Source: Odontesthes bonariensis (taxonomy: Eukaryota; Chordata; Actinopteri; Atheriniformes; Atherinopsidae). From it: a DNA stretch of 64,000 nucleotides. A model generated the notes under the pieces. It had not been told where the DNA came from, made no database searches, and saw nothing but the letters and a program-made list of their open reading frames with translations. Position 1 is the stretch's first letter, and the number at the start of each line of letters is the position of its first letter. Positions 36,084-49,511 of the stretch are shown one piece after another. The DNA is taken from positions 19,399,209-19,463,208 of the forward strand of contig NC_134510.1 of NCBI RefSeq assembly GCF_027942865.1, read 5' to 3'. A program made the position numbers and the translations under genes.

Positions 36084-37087
36084 CCTGCCGTTTTTCCTAT
36101 TTTGTTTTCCACCAGCAGATGACTATTATCCCATATCTCGTTTTTGTACCCAACAGAACAAAAAAACAAGAGAATCAGGACGTGAAACTAGTGGGATATC
36201 AGATATTCAGATTTAGTTATGGAGAAAAAAACACTGGCTCCTATATGAACAGCTTGCTGACAGCATGATAAAGTACACTCCAGTTAGATGAAAAGGCAGT
36301 CAAGGTTGACATTAGCTCCTTTTTTTGTTGTTGTTGTAAATAGACTCGAATAACCAAGACATTTTTTTTTATTATCATCAAGTAATATCACTTCCTTGCA
36401 TTTACAGTACTAACCAGTTCAGTTGATTGAATGAAACAAGTCAGCTGTTCTGCTGCAGGGTTGGAACAAAAACCTGCAGCCACACCGGCCCTTTCACGAT
36501 CAGTTTGAGACCACTGCTATAGATGAACACGGACACCTTTCTGTCTAGATGTTATTGAAGCTCTTAATTTTGCTGTGTCGTATACCATCAGCTATATAAA
36601 ACATCTCATTTTCCAAAAGACGGAAAGAAAACTTTATTGTATAAATCAGAGCGAGTATTTAGCAAGAGATGTGGAAGAGAACTTCTCCTCGCCTTCTCTG
36701 CTATTACCTCTACATATATGAAGAGGCAGGGATGAGGACAGCAACACTGAGGATGCTGGACTGTTCTTCACCCGCTGTCTTAAATTTCAGTTGGGGAACG
36801 GTGGAGGCGAAAGGTGGAGGATTGTGGATAGGATGGGAAGCAGAAGTGGTGAGAAGGTAATGGGAAATGAGAGCGTATGAGATCAAAAAAAAAAAGAAGA
36901 GGCAGCTGTTCGGAGGTAAAACTCAGCCCCCAGGTGTGTCGCTCCGAAACAAGTGGGCGGGCGTTTTCCCTCTTCCACACAGTGACAGCATACAGTTTAC
37001 GAGGAAGTGGAGAGACCAGGAGAGGAACGTTCACGGACGCTTTGGGATTTTAGCAGAGGTTTGACCCTCTGTGAATCAACTGCCAAC

Positions 37088-37124
37088 ATGCAGTTCTTGG
37101 ATTTTTTGGGCTGCACCACTGGAG
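37088..37124 (+). CDS. ptk2: Alternative first coding exon of ptk2 (extended N-terminus, form 1)
   Basis: ATG (A at -3) opens MQFLDFLGCTTG and then a GTATGT donor leaves one base of a codon. That phase fits the 27-nt microexon at 44,093-44,119 and, equally, the FERM exon at 53,888. In both cases the frame stays open into the canonical FAK start. The protein would carry 36 extra residues with the microexon, or 27 without. Upstream DNA (36,900-37,087) has a GC box (GTGGGCGGGC, 36,953-36,962) and an ETS-type GAGGAAGTGG, consistent with a promoter. Expression is inferred. Confidence 0.5.
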
Positions 37125-39829
37125 GTATGTAGGTGCTGTGGTCATGCTGACGGCTCGCTGAGTCCGATAGTTTGGTATATGGGTGCTCGGCAAGTAGAGA
37201 GGGTCTGGCAGGCTGAGGGCTGGAAAGGAATTTGTGTTGCTCACCGCTGAGCAAGCAGTTGCATGCGAAAAACCTCACAGACAGGTAGAGAGTAGAGCGC
37301 AAACAAAGAGGCTTGAACATCTGATACGGTGACAGCCCTGTTGTGTTTCACTTTGATTAACCTGGCTGGTTGCTGCTGACAACAGATTTGACAGATGGGT
37401 TAAGTGGCGCAAATGTGTTTATCTCTCTGAATCTACTTTGGATCGCAGCTGCCAGGCTTCCTTCCAGGGAAAATGTGCTGTCTTATCAGAGTATGCTCAT
37501 ATATTCTGGTGAAAGATTTTAGATTCTTGCCGACCTGGAGATGGGATATCACAACCACTGCTGACTGTATCACAGTGATCCTGAAAGTGTTACATTTAAT
37601 CGTCACTGACACTTATGCCAATGAAAGCCAAAATGTCAACAGCTGTAATTTAACAACCCGCTTATCTGCAGGAGCCATTTTCAATCAATTTTCAATCACC
37701 TGACTCTGTTATAATGTCCGGAGGTCATTTCCTCCGGCAAAACTTGCATTAATTGAGGCAAAGGGGTCTCGATGTTTAATCTGGTTCCGATGGTGTCTTT
37801 TATTTTGTTGTCTACTGTGCAGAAGGACCGTATGCAATCTGATCTTGTAGACTTCTTTGGGCCTTCGGGTTTGGTCATACCTGTGATGCCAAGTGTTAAC
37901 AGATGTTCCTCTGTACAAATGCTGCTTAAAAGTGACAGGCCTCAGCTATCAAATGTCCCTTTTGTCGTCCACAGGAGGACGTGTAGGTGTGCAACTGTTG
38001 TCACGACGTGAGAACTAGTGGCGAACAATTCGAAAAGCTAAAAACACTCTTCTCACCGCTGACCCTGTAGAGGAGTAATAACGTAAAAGATCTGGTCTTG
38101 ACTTTGCAGCCAGATGAAGATGGTCCTCAGGTCTATGGACTTAAATACATAGCGAGTTTATGGCTTCAGATGTAGGAAACAAAAGAATGCACACCCTCCT
38201 GATCTATTAGGGAGTTAAAACTTTACCCCGTTATCTCGGTTAAGTTGTGTGTCTCTTAGTCTTGCCTCCAGTGTGATTACTTTATTGTGCTGTATTGAAT
38301 TCCAGGAGAGGTTTGCCTCCGACACCCAACCTGTGCCCCAGGCCATGTTTTCTGCTGCCGCACTAATAGATAGCTAAGATACCTTATAGTTTCTGTCATA
38401 TCCTTCAGATCATATATCCTCTTTAAAAAAGCAGAAAGAAGACACTGATGGACCCAGTTCTTTTGCTGCAGTATCCACGAATGATATATGATAAGATGAC
38501 AAAATTGCATGTACTTGATGGTGAACATATTCGCAGCCGATCGCTATTTTAGTTCAAAACAAACAAACTTTTGAGAAGACACGGTTGGGATCAGTGGTTT
38601 TTTTATTTCGATGAGCAGGTTATGCTTCCTGTTACAGGCAAAAGAGGAGAAAAGAAAAGATTGAAACACTCCTGCGCCATCATCAGTTGGCCCTTATTTG
38701 CATGAAGAGCTTGCTGTTTTGTTTATGTTATTCGCTACGGTCAGCACTTTGACTCAGGCACAGAGGTTATATGATGACAAAACACACCTCATGTAAGGTA
38801 CTATGGTTGTTTGAGTTCACGTAAAGTTGTGGGTGCATCTTCTATGCGAGTTAATGTGGTATATTTGATTCCTCCATATGTCTATCTCATCACCCTCAGG
38901 CAGCCCGATATGGAAGAAGGTCAGCGTTGCTATAGATGGAACAATTGTGTTTACAAATGTTTCATCTGTCACGAACAAATGACCTAAAGTTTTGAAGTTT
39001 ATCATTTATCACATTGGAATGACTTCTGAAGTCGTCATTGTATGGCGAACCTGATTTTGCAGCTAATGAATATTATTGTCCACATCCACAAACCCATTTG
39101 TGTAAATGACACAGTTAAAACTGTAAACTGCACTGATTTGCAACTCAGCACAACACTTTGTAACTGAAATAGTAAAAATCTCAGATGTTAAAACTTGTCA
39201 ATTTTATATGCTTGTTTTTTGTTTTAAGTGCCATTTTATTGTGAATTTAACGACAGCAAAGTGTATCAAAGAAGCTTGGACATTAAACCTTTGGACCTCA
39301 GAATCCATCCATCCATCGACATGAAGGCGACTGAAGCTGCCTGAAGCTGGAAACGGGGTGCAGCATAATGGCTCCATGATTGTATCTGACAGCAGACGAC
39401 AGCAACTGTTGACTTGAAAAGTTATGTTAGAAAATGAAATAAAACATCTAGAGGGACATCTCATGACCGATTAGGTTAATCGGTCACAAGTTAGTAACAT
39501 GATTGGGTATAAAGAGAGCGTTCGTGATTGGTTGAATGGCAAATAGCTCAACAGTTTGAAAATAAAGTTTGTCACATGATGTCATAGACATTCATTTATT
39601 TATTTTTTTTGACATTTCAAATTTTTTAGTTCATCTGTAGAAAAATTGTGAGCAAGGGACAAGGCTAACAACCAGTATGAGAGGGTTGCTTTAAAATCAG
39701 TGAGAGTGAAAAGAAGCTTTTCGCTGCATCGTCAAATTCAAGTTAAGGCTTCACATTGTACAAAGCAAAAAAAAACATTAAAACAGTTCTTAAATGAGCC
39801 GGTGCTAATTTCAGTTGGGCAGAAGTAGA

Positions 39830-40140
39830 GGGGGAAACTATCTTGTAGTCTAACGTGAATCACAGTTTGAAATTCATTTTGGAAACACTACGCCTGCTGG
39901 AGTTAGAGGAGGAGAAGGAACCATCTGATTTGTTATCAGTGCACAGAACAAGTCCCGACATCCTTCATGGTATGTTAAGCATTATTGCATGCGGAAAGGA
40001 GTGAGTTGCACATTTGTGAAGACGCCAAAAAGGCCTAACATACAGGTTTTGGAGCATCATATGCTGTCTTTTTCAAGGAAGGTCCTGGTAATTTCAGGTA
40101 GACGATCCCAAACCACACAGCTCGTTCACTGCAGTTCAAA
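39830..40140 (+). mobile_element. Tc1/mariner transposase relic
   Basis: Plus-strand pieces resemble the catalytic half of Tc1-type transposase: HGMLSIIACGK (the HGGGSxMxWG block), then NIQVLEHHML and a broken FQGR..CLFQQDNAKPHSA equivalent (sequence near 40,070-40,125). Several frameshifts and stops are present. No terminal repeats were recognised. It lies beside a Penelope-like relic in opposite orientation. Confidence 0.65.
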
Positions 40141-40146
40141 TGCAAA

Positions 40147-40870
40147 TCAATGTAAAAGCACATCCAAGCAGTTACAATTCAAAATACATTCAAGCCTAAA
40201 GTTATCGTTGAACCCATTTGATATCATAGTGTCGAGTGTGTATATCCAAAACAGCAACTCCCGTTGAGGAGTTTTTTGGGGGGTTTTTTTATGAATTTTT
40301 TTAAAAAGCTGATGTTGTAACCCACTGAATTCCACAACACCTCAGTGACGTAGGTGACGCATGTTTTGCTTCAGCATAATGTTTTGCAGTTGCACAATCC
40401 ATGTTGCCGGTACATATTGCTGCTTTTTGTTCACTGATGCTTATCGTTTCAAAGCTCTTTTAGTTTGTCCAGCATATACTAAACCACAGGGACATCACAA
40501 CATATAGATTGCATCGGGTAGATTTACAATTTACAAAATCCTTAATTGGAGTTTTGCTCCTCGTATGAGGGTGATTGAACGATTTAATATGTATTGCACA
40601 ACAAGCACAGTTACCACATCTGTACATGCCGGTGGTGTTAGCCATGAATTCTTTTGTCTATGACACATTTGTGTTTATAACAACATTTTTGATGGTTGGT
40701 GTTCTCCTGAAAAATATAACAGGCAGAGGTCGTTGTTTTGGATCTATACCGTTAACACTATGGTACCATATCATAGACCTAACGATGACCTCAGCCTTAA
40801 ATGTATTTGGAATGAGATTGTTTGTCTGTTTGGATGTAGTTTTGCATAGTTTTCTATTTGATCTCAAATG
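40147..40870 (-). mobile_element. Penelope-like element relic, GIY-YIG region
   Basis: Minus-strand translation shows, in order, PLPVIFFRRTPTIKN, GMYRCGNCACCAIHIKSFNH, HPHTRSKTPIKDFVNCKS, a CPCGLVYAGQTKRALK block (GIY-YIG motif as VYAG) and FWIYTLDTMISNGFNDNF. This is the usual RCGNC...CPCGxxYVGxTxR...FWIYTLxTMxPNGxN order of Penelope-like reverse transcriptase/endonuclease proteins. It is broken by stops. It is a different family from the relic at 25,985-26,600. Confidence 0.75.
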
Positions 40871-41439
40871 AAGATGTGACCTGAGCTGGATCCGGAGTAA
40901 TTCTCTCTTCCTTATTTAGAGGTTGAGTTGTGAGACCCTTCTAAACACTTTGGAAAACTTGTTGGATTTTTTGGCGTCGCTCTCCACTGAAGAGTCCGCG
41001 GTTGAAGTGCGACCTCGTCCCTTTGACTTGTGTCAAATTTTCTCAGCCTTTTCTTCTGTTAACGGGCCGAGCTCTCTGGATCGAAGTGGAAGCACTTGCA
41101 GTAGTCGTGCACATGTATGGATGCCTAACATAAAAAATGCAGATGTGAAAAAGGGTGGCGGTGTACACGAGAGTGTGTTCTGTCTTCACTCCCGTGCCTC
41201 TGCATTAGTTCCACTTCTTCAGTGAGATTGTTTTTGTTGCCGCTTACAGCAACAGCCGCCTCATTAAAGCCGTAGCTGCCACTGTGGTGACTTTTTGCCG
41301 CTCTCTCTGATGTTGCATCGTCTCTCTGCTCGGCTGTACATTACTCTCATTACACATGACTGTTGTTGTTTCCCTGATGAGGATGGAATTGTGCAATGCC
41401 CCTAGCATGGACTCAGCTGGCTTAGTCTTTGTGGTTTAC

Positions 41440-41442
<3 letters not shown>

Positions 41443-41475
<33 letters not shown>
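41443..41475. repeat. T33 homopolymer in ptk2 intron
   Basis: Uninterrupted run of 33 T. It may be the A-tail of a minus-strand retroposed sequence, though no body was recognised next to it. Confidence 0.95.
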
Positions 41476-41479
<4 letters not shown>

Positions 41480-44092
41480 TTTGAGTGGGAGAGAGAACAA
41501 AACAGGCTGAGATCATGAGAGGGGGAATGTGATGGAGTGGGACGGGAGAGTCTGCGAGGACTTATCATACCAGTGAAAGGCAGTTGTAGTGACAGATGTT
41601 GCAGCGCCGCTTTGAGGTTCCAGATTTGTGGCATTGAAAGGTTAAAGTTGGGCTGTTTTTCATGACGCTGGGAGAATACGTCTTGATGTGAAAATGGTAA
41701 AAAGAAAAAAAAACAAGTCTCCTGGATAAAGTATGCATGTGTGTGCCGATGTTATGATTGTACTCCTTTGTGTTCATAGTTGGAATCTTTCTGAAGATAC
41801 AGTAAAAAAGATCTGTGGACTGTTTTCAAGGGGAATAGAGCCTCAAAATTCTGCACGCAGATAAGCCCAGGAAACATTTCAATACATGTTTAATCCGTTG
41901 GCTGCCTTTTCTTGAATGTGCTGCCAGTCCTGGCTAAACTATGCCTATTCTCTATTAATGCTGTATGCATCACTGGTGGATGTTCGAATGAAAGTAAGAG
42001 AGAATAATGCCAGGATTGGTGTCATGTTGTTTGTTCATAGCTACTTTGTAACTTTGTAGCCCACAATTGGACACAAAGGAACAAATTGGATTATGTGATT
42101 ATAACAAATTAATGTGAGGTGGCAAAACACACACTGAGCACCCAGTAAAAGTGGGTAAAGTATTGGATTGCATAAAGGAGCAGATTAAGATCATGTACAC
42201 ATGCAGTTTGATGCGTTAGCCATCAATTAAAGGAAAAACAAATTCTGTGAAATGTTTTTAGCATTCACTAAAATGTGGTAAAAAATGTCCCAGATATGAG
42301 GACGACCTCTACAGTATTTTCTCTGAGCAAATAGTTTACTGTAATTCTTTATCATAAGCACTTCTTATTTCCCAATTTATTTCCCAAACTTGCTTAAAAT
42401 GCATATCCGTGGCGTACACAGTACACTTCAAAGTGAACTGAGAGCTGCTCAAGCACCCCGTTGAGTAAATGCTTGGTCCGTTACATTTTTTTTGTAAATC
42501 GATGCCTGCAGATGTGCGTAGTTGTCCGATGTCTTGTACAGATCCAGTCCACATAAATCTATAATTTGATGGCAATAGCCTGTGGACGTGACATGAGAGC
42601 TCCTATAGGTTTGAATTAGGTGTCAATCAAAAGTCTTCTGAAATCAGCATATCAAGAACGTTTGTATCCAGACTAGACTTCTAGGAGAGAATACATGAAA
42701 GATGAGGCACAGCGGCTGGCCATATGATGCCGAAACAGCAACATGTAGGAATATATTTAAGGAAAGGGTTTTTTGGAATAAAACCTTTAGTGAGCTTGAT
42801 TTTCAGGATATTTGTCAGTAAAAAAAAAAGGTCTTGTTTTTCTTTTTTCACACTCTTGGGGTGAGTCTTTACAATACTAATGTTTTAATATTGGGGTAGT
42901 CTCTATGTTTTCTAGATGTTTTGTGGACAAATAAAAGTACGTACTTTTTTTTTTTTTTTAACTTACTTTAAGCAGCGGTTTACACAATGTATGCTAGTCA
43001 GGGTCTGTAAGAAGTTAGAGCAAAGCTTTTATTCCGTGTGTCTTCTAAAGGCAAAGCCATAACATTTCATATGCACTACAGTCCTGCTTTGTGGCTGTTG
43101 CTTAGTGACAGAAGTCAGCATAGCATCAGAGTGCAGGACTTGTAATCGTGTTGCTAATTTTGATGTCATTTTTTTTTGCTAGAGAATGCCACAAAGTGTT
43201 TGCGAAAAAGGTTGAATGTAGGAGTGGTGAGCAGAGGGTGCCTGGAGGTCATGAGGCAGCTTTGACAGTCGGGGTAAAGTTATTGCAGCATGACAGAGCA
43301 GATACACTCTGCCAAGTCATGGCTCTCGCCTCGCCCTAGCTGTCTGGGATGCAGCACACATCGTACATCCTCCTGATTCATTAATTAAACTTGCTGCATG
43401 GCCTGATCGGCAAATGCTGACTGACATGTAAACAAGTGGATGTGCTTAGCGAGATTAGGAATTGACTCGTGCCGATAAAGCGGGCGATCACTTAGACTGA
43501 ATCATTAGGCTTTTCGAGGGCTCAGAGTCCTCTTTGATTTGCCTGTAACTGTTGTTCAGTTATATTTGCTGTTTGTCATTTGGTACTCAGGCCTTTCTTT
43601 CACATGGTCTCCCTCAATGGCTCTTTCTTTGTACCACTTGTTTTCTGTCCTTTTATACCCCCCATTTTTTTTGTATCCCTTTCTGTCGTCTTGTGAAGGC
43701 TAATGAGGAGCTCTTGAAACTGGATTGGAGAATGTAGGCAAACAAATCGCTCCTTAATGCACTTACAAAGAGACGCTGAAGGATGCACAGACGGCAATCT
43801 TGTCTTTTCATTCATGCAAGACAAATCTTTGTCATCGGCATGATGAGATGATTGGACAATGTATTCCATTTGTTTTATTATCGAGGTTCAGAAACGCCAC
43901 ATTCTTTGGAACACAGAACAGTCTTGCAATAATTGCACTGTGGTTGCATGCTGCGCAGTGCAGTGCGTTGGCTCTCATCGATTAATTGATTTTATGCTAT
44001 TGTTCTGAATTATTTCCCTTTGTAAGTCACTGAATTTTCCGAACAGATTTATGGAAGTAAAATGGATTTTCTTCTTGTCTTTTCTGTTCCAG

Positions 44093-44119
44093 ATATTTCC
44101 AGGATATCTTACTACACTG
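44093..44119 (+). CDS. ptk2: 27-nt candidate microexon of ptk2
   Basis: Bounded by a strong acceptor (TTTTCTGTTCCAG) and a consensus donor (GTGAGT). Length is a multiple of three. Joined after 37,124 it reads DISRISYYT and then continues into EYDSQLAP at 53,888. Of the three frames, only this one avoids a stop in the next exon, and it is the one supplied by the upstream coding exon. Confidence 0.5.
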
Positions 44120-47100
44120 GTGAGTAAAAAAAAAAAAAAACGTGAACAGGTTTTTCCTTTTTTAATTGCATGTCAGTATTGTCGTTTCCACCTGTCTTTA
44201 AATACACTGCAGCATTACATACGTGTGTGTTTGAGTGAGCTGTGTTCTGCATGAGTTCTTGTGTCGGAACTGTTACAGAGGGGATGTTTCACTTATTTTT
44301 TCCTGAATATAGTTTTGTTTTTGAACATTGACGGTATATGATCAATTTTTCATGATTAACACATGCAATACACACAAGGTTTTTCAAAAAGTCACGATGC
44401 GGCTTTGCTTCAGTCTGAAAGAGATGCCTTCACTGTGTCACGGAGTGGATCGAGGAAGAGCAGAATATTTTTTAGAGGTATAGATAAGATGTTTTGTGGC
44501 CCCTTAGCTCCACTCTCCTTCCTTGGTTGTTGCTAGGTAACAGCTGATCCTACAGCATGTCTTCCATCAGAATGTTTGGAGCGGAGAACCTCTCTTTCTT
44601 AAAAAGGAACCGAAAAGTAATTAAGATTTCCGAAACTCAACTTTGGTTGCTCTCCAGTGGGAGGTGCACTGCTTTTTTTTCTCCGAGATTCTCATGAACT
44701 GAAACTTTAAATAAGATGATCTTTTTTTCGTATTTGCTAATGAATTGTTTTGCTGATCGGTATTACTTTTAATTAAAACCTAATGATCTGGCCTTGGCGG
44801 ATGATGGGATGACTGAGCACTCGTGTTATTCTAGGGTTTCTCAAGTGCTTGACAATGTTGTTGCTTTCTTCACCCACTCGAACATACGCTCACTAAGAAA
44901 TGGCAACAAAGCTGCCCTCTGATGCTGTGAGCAACCAACCACTGATCCAAAGCCACCCAGTGGAGGACAAACTGAGCGCAACATTCAGCCTCTGTATGTC
45001 TGTCATGGCACATTTTATATCCTAGAGTACTTTGATAAAACTCAAACCCAAAATTTCCGGGTTCTTGGTTTGCAAAGCCGGTCTGCCTGTGCTTCCTTTT
45101 ACTGATGGTATATTAAACTGGTCTCAGCTTTAAACACGACGATTCTGTAAAACAGCATACATTTATGTCAAGTGCTCCCCCTGGAAATGTCTTCATATTG
45201 TCGGGGCTAAATGGGAAACAAGAGAATGAAACGATCAATTTACTGTATTAATTACAATTATGTCAAAGAAGTTAACAGATTCTTAACACGATCTCACAGT
45301 GGATGTATAATTAGATTCCTGATCTCCAGTTCAATCTAGCTGATGCTGGCAAAGTACCACTGAGCTATTTTTCACTGGCTGCTAAACAAATGAGAAATCG
45401 CTCCACGCACGCTCTTTGAATCAGTGTGTACCGCTGAGAAATTTACAGGCAAGCCGAGCACTAAACTAGCACCGAGGCTGTGGCTGCGGCCACAAAAAGT
45501 GGCAGGAGTCCTGGCAACGCTGTGCCACTGATCGCTTCTTCTGAGCATGCCCCCTACTGAGTTCATGTGCGACGAACCACAGTCTGCACTACACGGTTAA
45601 AAGCTGTCCGTCAATCAACCCCCAGCAAATCAACAGTAGTCATCCAGTTACCTGTTACCAGTTGTAATGTCTATTGAAACCACCTTCCTGCTGATGCAGT
45701 GTCTTACCTTTTTTTCATGGCTGATGACTCATTATCAACTCTGTAGCTTATTTTTATTACAGTCTTCAGTATCGTGCTGAACAGGATGAAACTGTGTGTT
45801 TCGCCAGTCTGGCTGCACCAGAGCGTCCTTCCATAATCCAGAACTTTATTTTTTTGTATGTGCTTTGAAGTATTGATTCAAAATGTAATCATCTTGAAGC
45901 CGAACGAGCTCATCTTAAAAGCAAATGTATTTCGCATCCGAAACGCTAGAAATGTAGCGGCCCAAGTCTCACAATTTCTTTGACAGATACGTGTCGATAT
46001 TTGTAAGATGAGACCTAATTTAGTCCTGAAGGGCGCTGATATGCCGGGGGAAATGGATGTGCAAATCGGTGCATAAATTTGAGCATGAAAACTGTCTTTG
46101 TACCGCATGATGTTTAATTCAGGACCCCTCATCTGCTTGTTGTTCTCGTTTTAGAGAGGGAATATTTCCACGAGCTATGCTGTTTTAATTGAAAATGTAG
46201 CAGTCAGCTGATTTGACAGAGCTGTAGATGTTCTTTTTTGAAGAGTTATTTCACTCATTGCAGTTTCACAAAAGACACGAGCACTTAATGTGGCAACCGA
46301 TGCACCTCAGAGTTGACAGCAGCGTTTTATGTGCCTCATCCACAGGCTGACTTTTGATAATCCAGCAATTGTGTTGATATTTGTAAATATAATTTTGACA
46401 ATTTCCGTGGAGTGAAGATCTCTTGCCCCTCCTGTGATCTTTGGCGCCCCCCGTAGGGGATGGGGGGGACTCCAGGTTGGGAGCCACTGCTTTAGATAAC
46501 AGTTATTCTGAAATCCAGGCCCATCTACACACCTACTGGCTATTTCTGAGTTATTTAACCAACGCTGTCTGGTCATATATCTGAGCGGAATCCAACTTCT
46601 CAAAATCACTATGCCACAACCACCATCGCATTACCCACAATGCCTCCTTCTTAAAGGAGAGGGCTCGGCTGGTAGAGTAACAGTTCTGAATTGGCTTTTA
46701 AGCAGCTTTTCTTTGGAAAGATTTCAGATTGCATGAAATTTTCATTTAATTGACAGCGAAGAGTCATGCAGTCGAAGATTTGAATGAATGACAATTAATA
46801 CTTTCGAATTGTGATCATTTTGTTTGCTCTGAAACTTTTACAGTAATGATTTAATGTACACAATGCTTTTGCCACGGAAGGGGTGACATTTCACAGGAGC
46901 TGGCAAATACGTTTGGAGAGAAGGAGAGGAAACTAAGTGAAGATAGGAGGCAGTGGAGACAGAGAAGGAGAAAACAGAGAGAGAGAATCAAGTGTTGAAA
47001 GCAGTAAAAGGGAGTAAAGTACGTTTTCAATAGCTTAGCACTGATCTTCTAAGACCTTGTGAGTACGTGGTTATATGAGTGCCAGTTGATTATCGATGGG

Positions 47101-47220
47101 GAGTGTGGTCCTCTTTATCATAGTGTCCAATCAGCTTGCCTATTTTCCACTGCATCGGGTCTCAATTACAATATTTCTATCTCTCTATCTTCCTCCTCCT
47201 CTTTCTCTCCTTCCCTGCCC

Positions 47221-47412
47221 TACACACACACACACAAACACACACCCACGCACACTCCATCGTTGCCCTCCCTCGATGGTTTTGCCTGTTAGAGATCAGA
47301 GCAGCTTTTTCACAGCGTGGACACAGCAGAGGAGAAACACTTGGCTCATGCTCACTTTTTGCTGACACTCACACATGCACTCGCAGGATTTGACTTTTAA
47401 TATTTCTCTCTC

Positions 47413-47444
<32 letters not shown>

Positions 47445-47460
47445 GCACACACACATGCAG
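47221..47460. repeat. (CA)n and (CT)n/(CA)n microsatellites
   Basis: CA runs at about 47,223-47,255 and a CT-then-CA run at about 47,405-47,456, within pyrimidine-rich ptk2 intron DNA. Confidence 0.85.
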
Positions 47461-49438
47461 TTGCGTCCCTCCTTACCAACATGCACACACACTCTCGTTC
47501 ACCCCCTCCTGGCTTACACACATACGTTCTCCTTCTACAGGCTCTTTGGCGCACTCAGTTTGACTGCTCAAGGATTCAGCTGGATAAACTCTGTGTTTAT
47601 GTTTTGCTGTGTTGTGTGTGAACGGTTGGAAATGAGACCGTGATCTAACTTCTCTTGCACTGCCACAGAAGAACGCCTTCAGAAGCCAGAGTAAACAACG
47701 CTCAGTGGATTTACTTTAATAACGGATTTACTGCATCAAGCCCGCTCTTTCAATCCAATTTTTCCTTTCGTAGTCTTCCTTCCATCCCTTTTCTTTTTTC
47801 CTTTTTCTTTTTTTTTTTTACTCTCTACATCTGCATTCAGGTCTCTGTCACATCATGTTCCTCTCCAACATCAGATACCTGTTTTGGCCTGGCTGCCTCT
47901 CGCAGGCTCTGAACAATGTGAGCGAGCTTTGGAGGATGTGAGGCTCAGCTTCTCCCTGGGGTTTCTCAGTTTTCTTTTTTTATTCTGCTCATTTTATTAA
48001 CCCTTCTTTCTCTTCACAATTTATGTTTTCTTTCCTTTTCGATCTTTACAATCTTTTCCAACTCAAGATCTTATTCTCTGCTTTCCTGCTCTCTCTGTGT
48101 CCTTTTCTTGTCTTTGCTCTCCTTTTTCCCTCCTGCATTCTCCGCTCTCCTTTTCCTCTCCCTCACTATGCTCCATTTCTCTGCGTCCCCTCTCTGCCCT
48201 ACATTTGTTTCTTTTTCCTGTGATGCCCATTTTTCATTTCTTCTTAATATGATTTACCATTCTCTTTAAGCATGGATTTACAGAACAAAAGTACTACTCT
48301 TTTGGAAAATTGCTCTCTGATGGTACTGACCGTAGTTATCCAGTGAAGGCTGCCCGTGTCATTTTCTAACCTGGATATTTGATGTGCATTGCCAATCCGA
48401 GTGACTTAAGATTTATGGCTGTGCGGACAAGACCGTCTTTGAATTTCATGTCACGGATTGATGAATTGGACAATTAGGTCTGCACTGATGGCCTGAATTT
48501 GATCATTTGTGAGGATTTATTAGACCACGGGATGACCTAATGGGCAAGGAAATGATCTGTTAACTACAGAAGCAAAGCTTGAGCATCTGATTTTTAAAAG
48601 CTTCCACCCAACTGAAGTATTCAGCACATTACGGAGTTATCTGTATCCTCTGAGACTCTGACTCCTTCAGATGAAGGAGCTAAAATAAAAGAGCTTCTTG
48701 ACTGGAGATCATTACAGATCCCATTGCACAATGGTGAAGTTATTTTGCTGGGTCAAAGGTCATGACGTGAATTGAATGGATTGATTATGTGGACCTCCAA
48801 CGCACGCTGCTTCAAGTCATGAAAACGTCTCAACAAGATGGAGAGGGCTGATTTCTTTCTTCCTGGGGTACTCTACATTCAAATCTGAGTGGATCTTATT
48901 TGATTGGTAAATAAATGATCACAGAAAAGAGGGACTGACTTCAAATGAACATTGCTTTGGACAGAGTAAGATGCCCGGAGCAGACTTTTATCTCATTCTT
49001 TCTCAAAGATGAATGTATTTGGATCTTGTCTATCAGTTGGACTAGTACCCTGATAACAGATGTCAAATGCAGAGAGAGCCACAGACAAGTCTTTCCTGGA
49101 CCCTCTTCATCACCAGATTTTAGAGAACTATTTGACCTTCTGTTTCCTCTTATTGGATCATTGGCTTTGCTGAAGTAAGCAGCAACCAGTTTTCAGTACA
49201 GCGGGTGTCGAGGTTTAACTTTTTGTGGGATATTTTTTAGACACCCTTCTCGTTCCTCTTCCTCGACTTATCCAGATATATCTACCTGGAATTGTTTTTT
49301 TCCTAGAATAGACAAGCTTGGGACAAGGGTGGCAGATTAGGAAGTGGTCCTAGTCTTTGGCTCTATGCTCTTTTTTTGGGCCCAGAATCTCTGTCTGGGC
49401 CCCGTAGCCCAACCTGACACTACCTCCCCAAAGAGAAA

Positions 49439-49511
49439 ATGGAGAACAGCGGCTGCATCCCTCTCTGCTGGAGCAAAGCTGCCTGCATCTATGCGCAGCG
49501 CTCCTTACCAA
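49439..49511 (+). CDS. ptk2: Alternative first coding exon of ptk2 (extended N-terminus, form 2)
   Basis: ATG in a strong context (AAAATGG) opens a 24-codon frame beginning MENSGCIPLCWSKAAC and ending at a GTATGT donor with one base left over. That is the same phase as the 37,088 exon, and it joins in frame to 53,888 (..LPKYDSQLAP). A pyrimidine-rich AG at 49,304-49,305 suggests the exon may itself be spliced to an upstream leader. No protein evidence is available here. Confidence 0.4.

Noticed and set aside
46430-46500. C-rich block and GTTGGGAGCCACTG sequence as a complete SINE
   Set aside because: Only a short tail-like piece is visible. No promoter boxes or target duplications were found.
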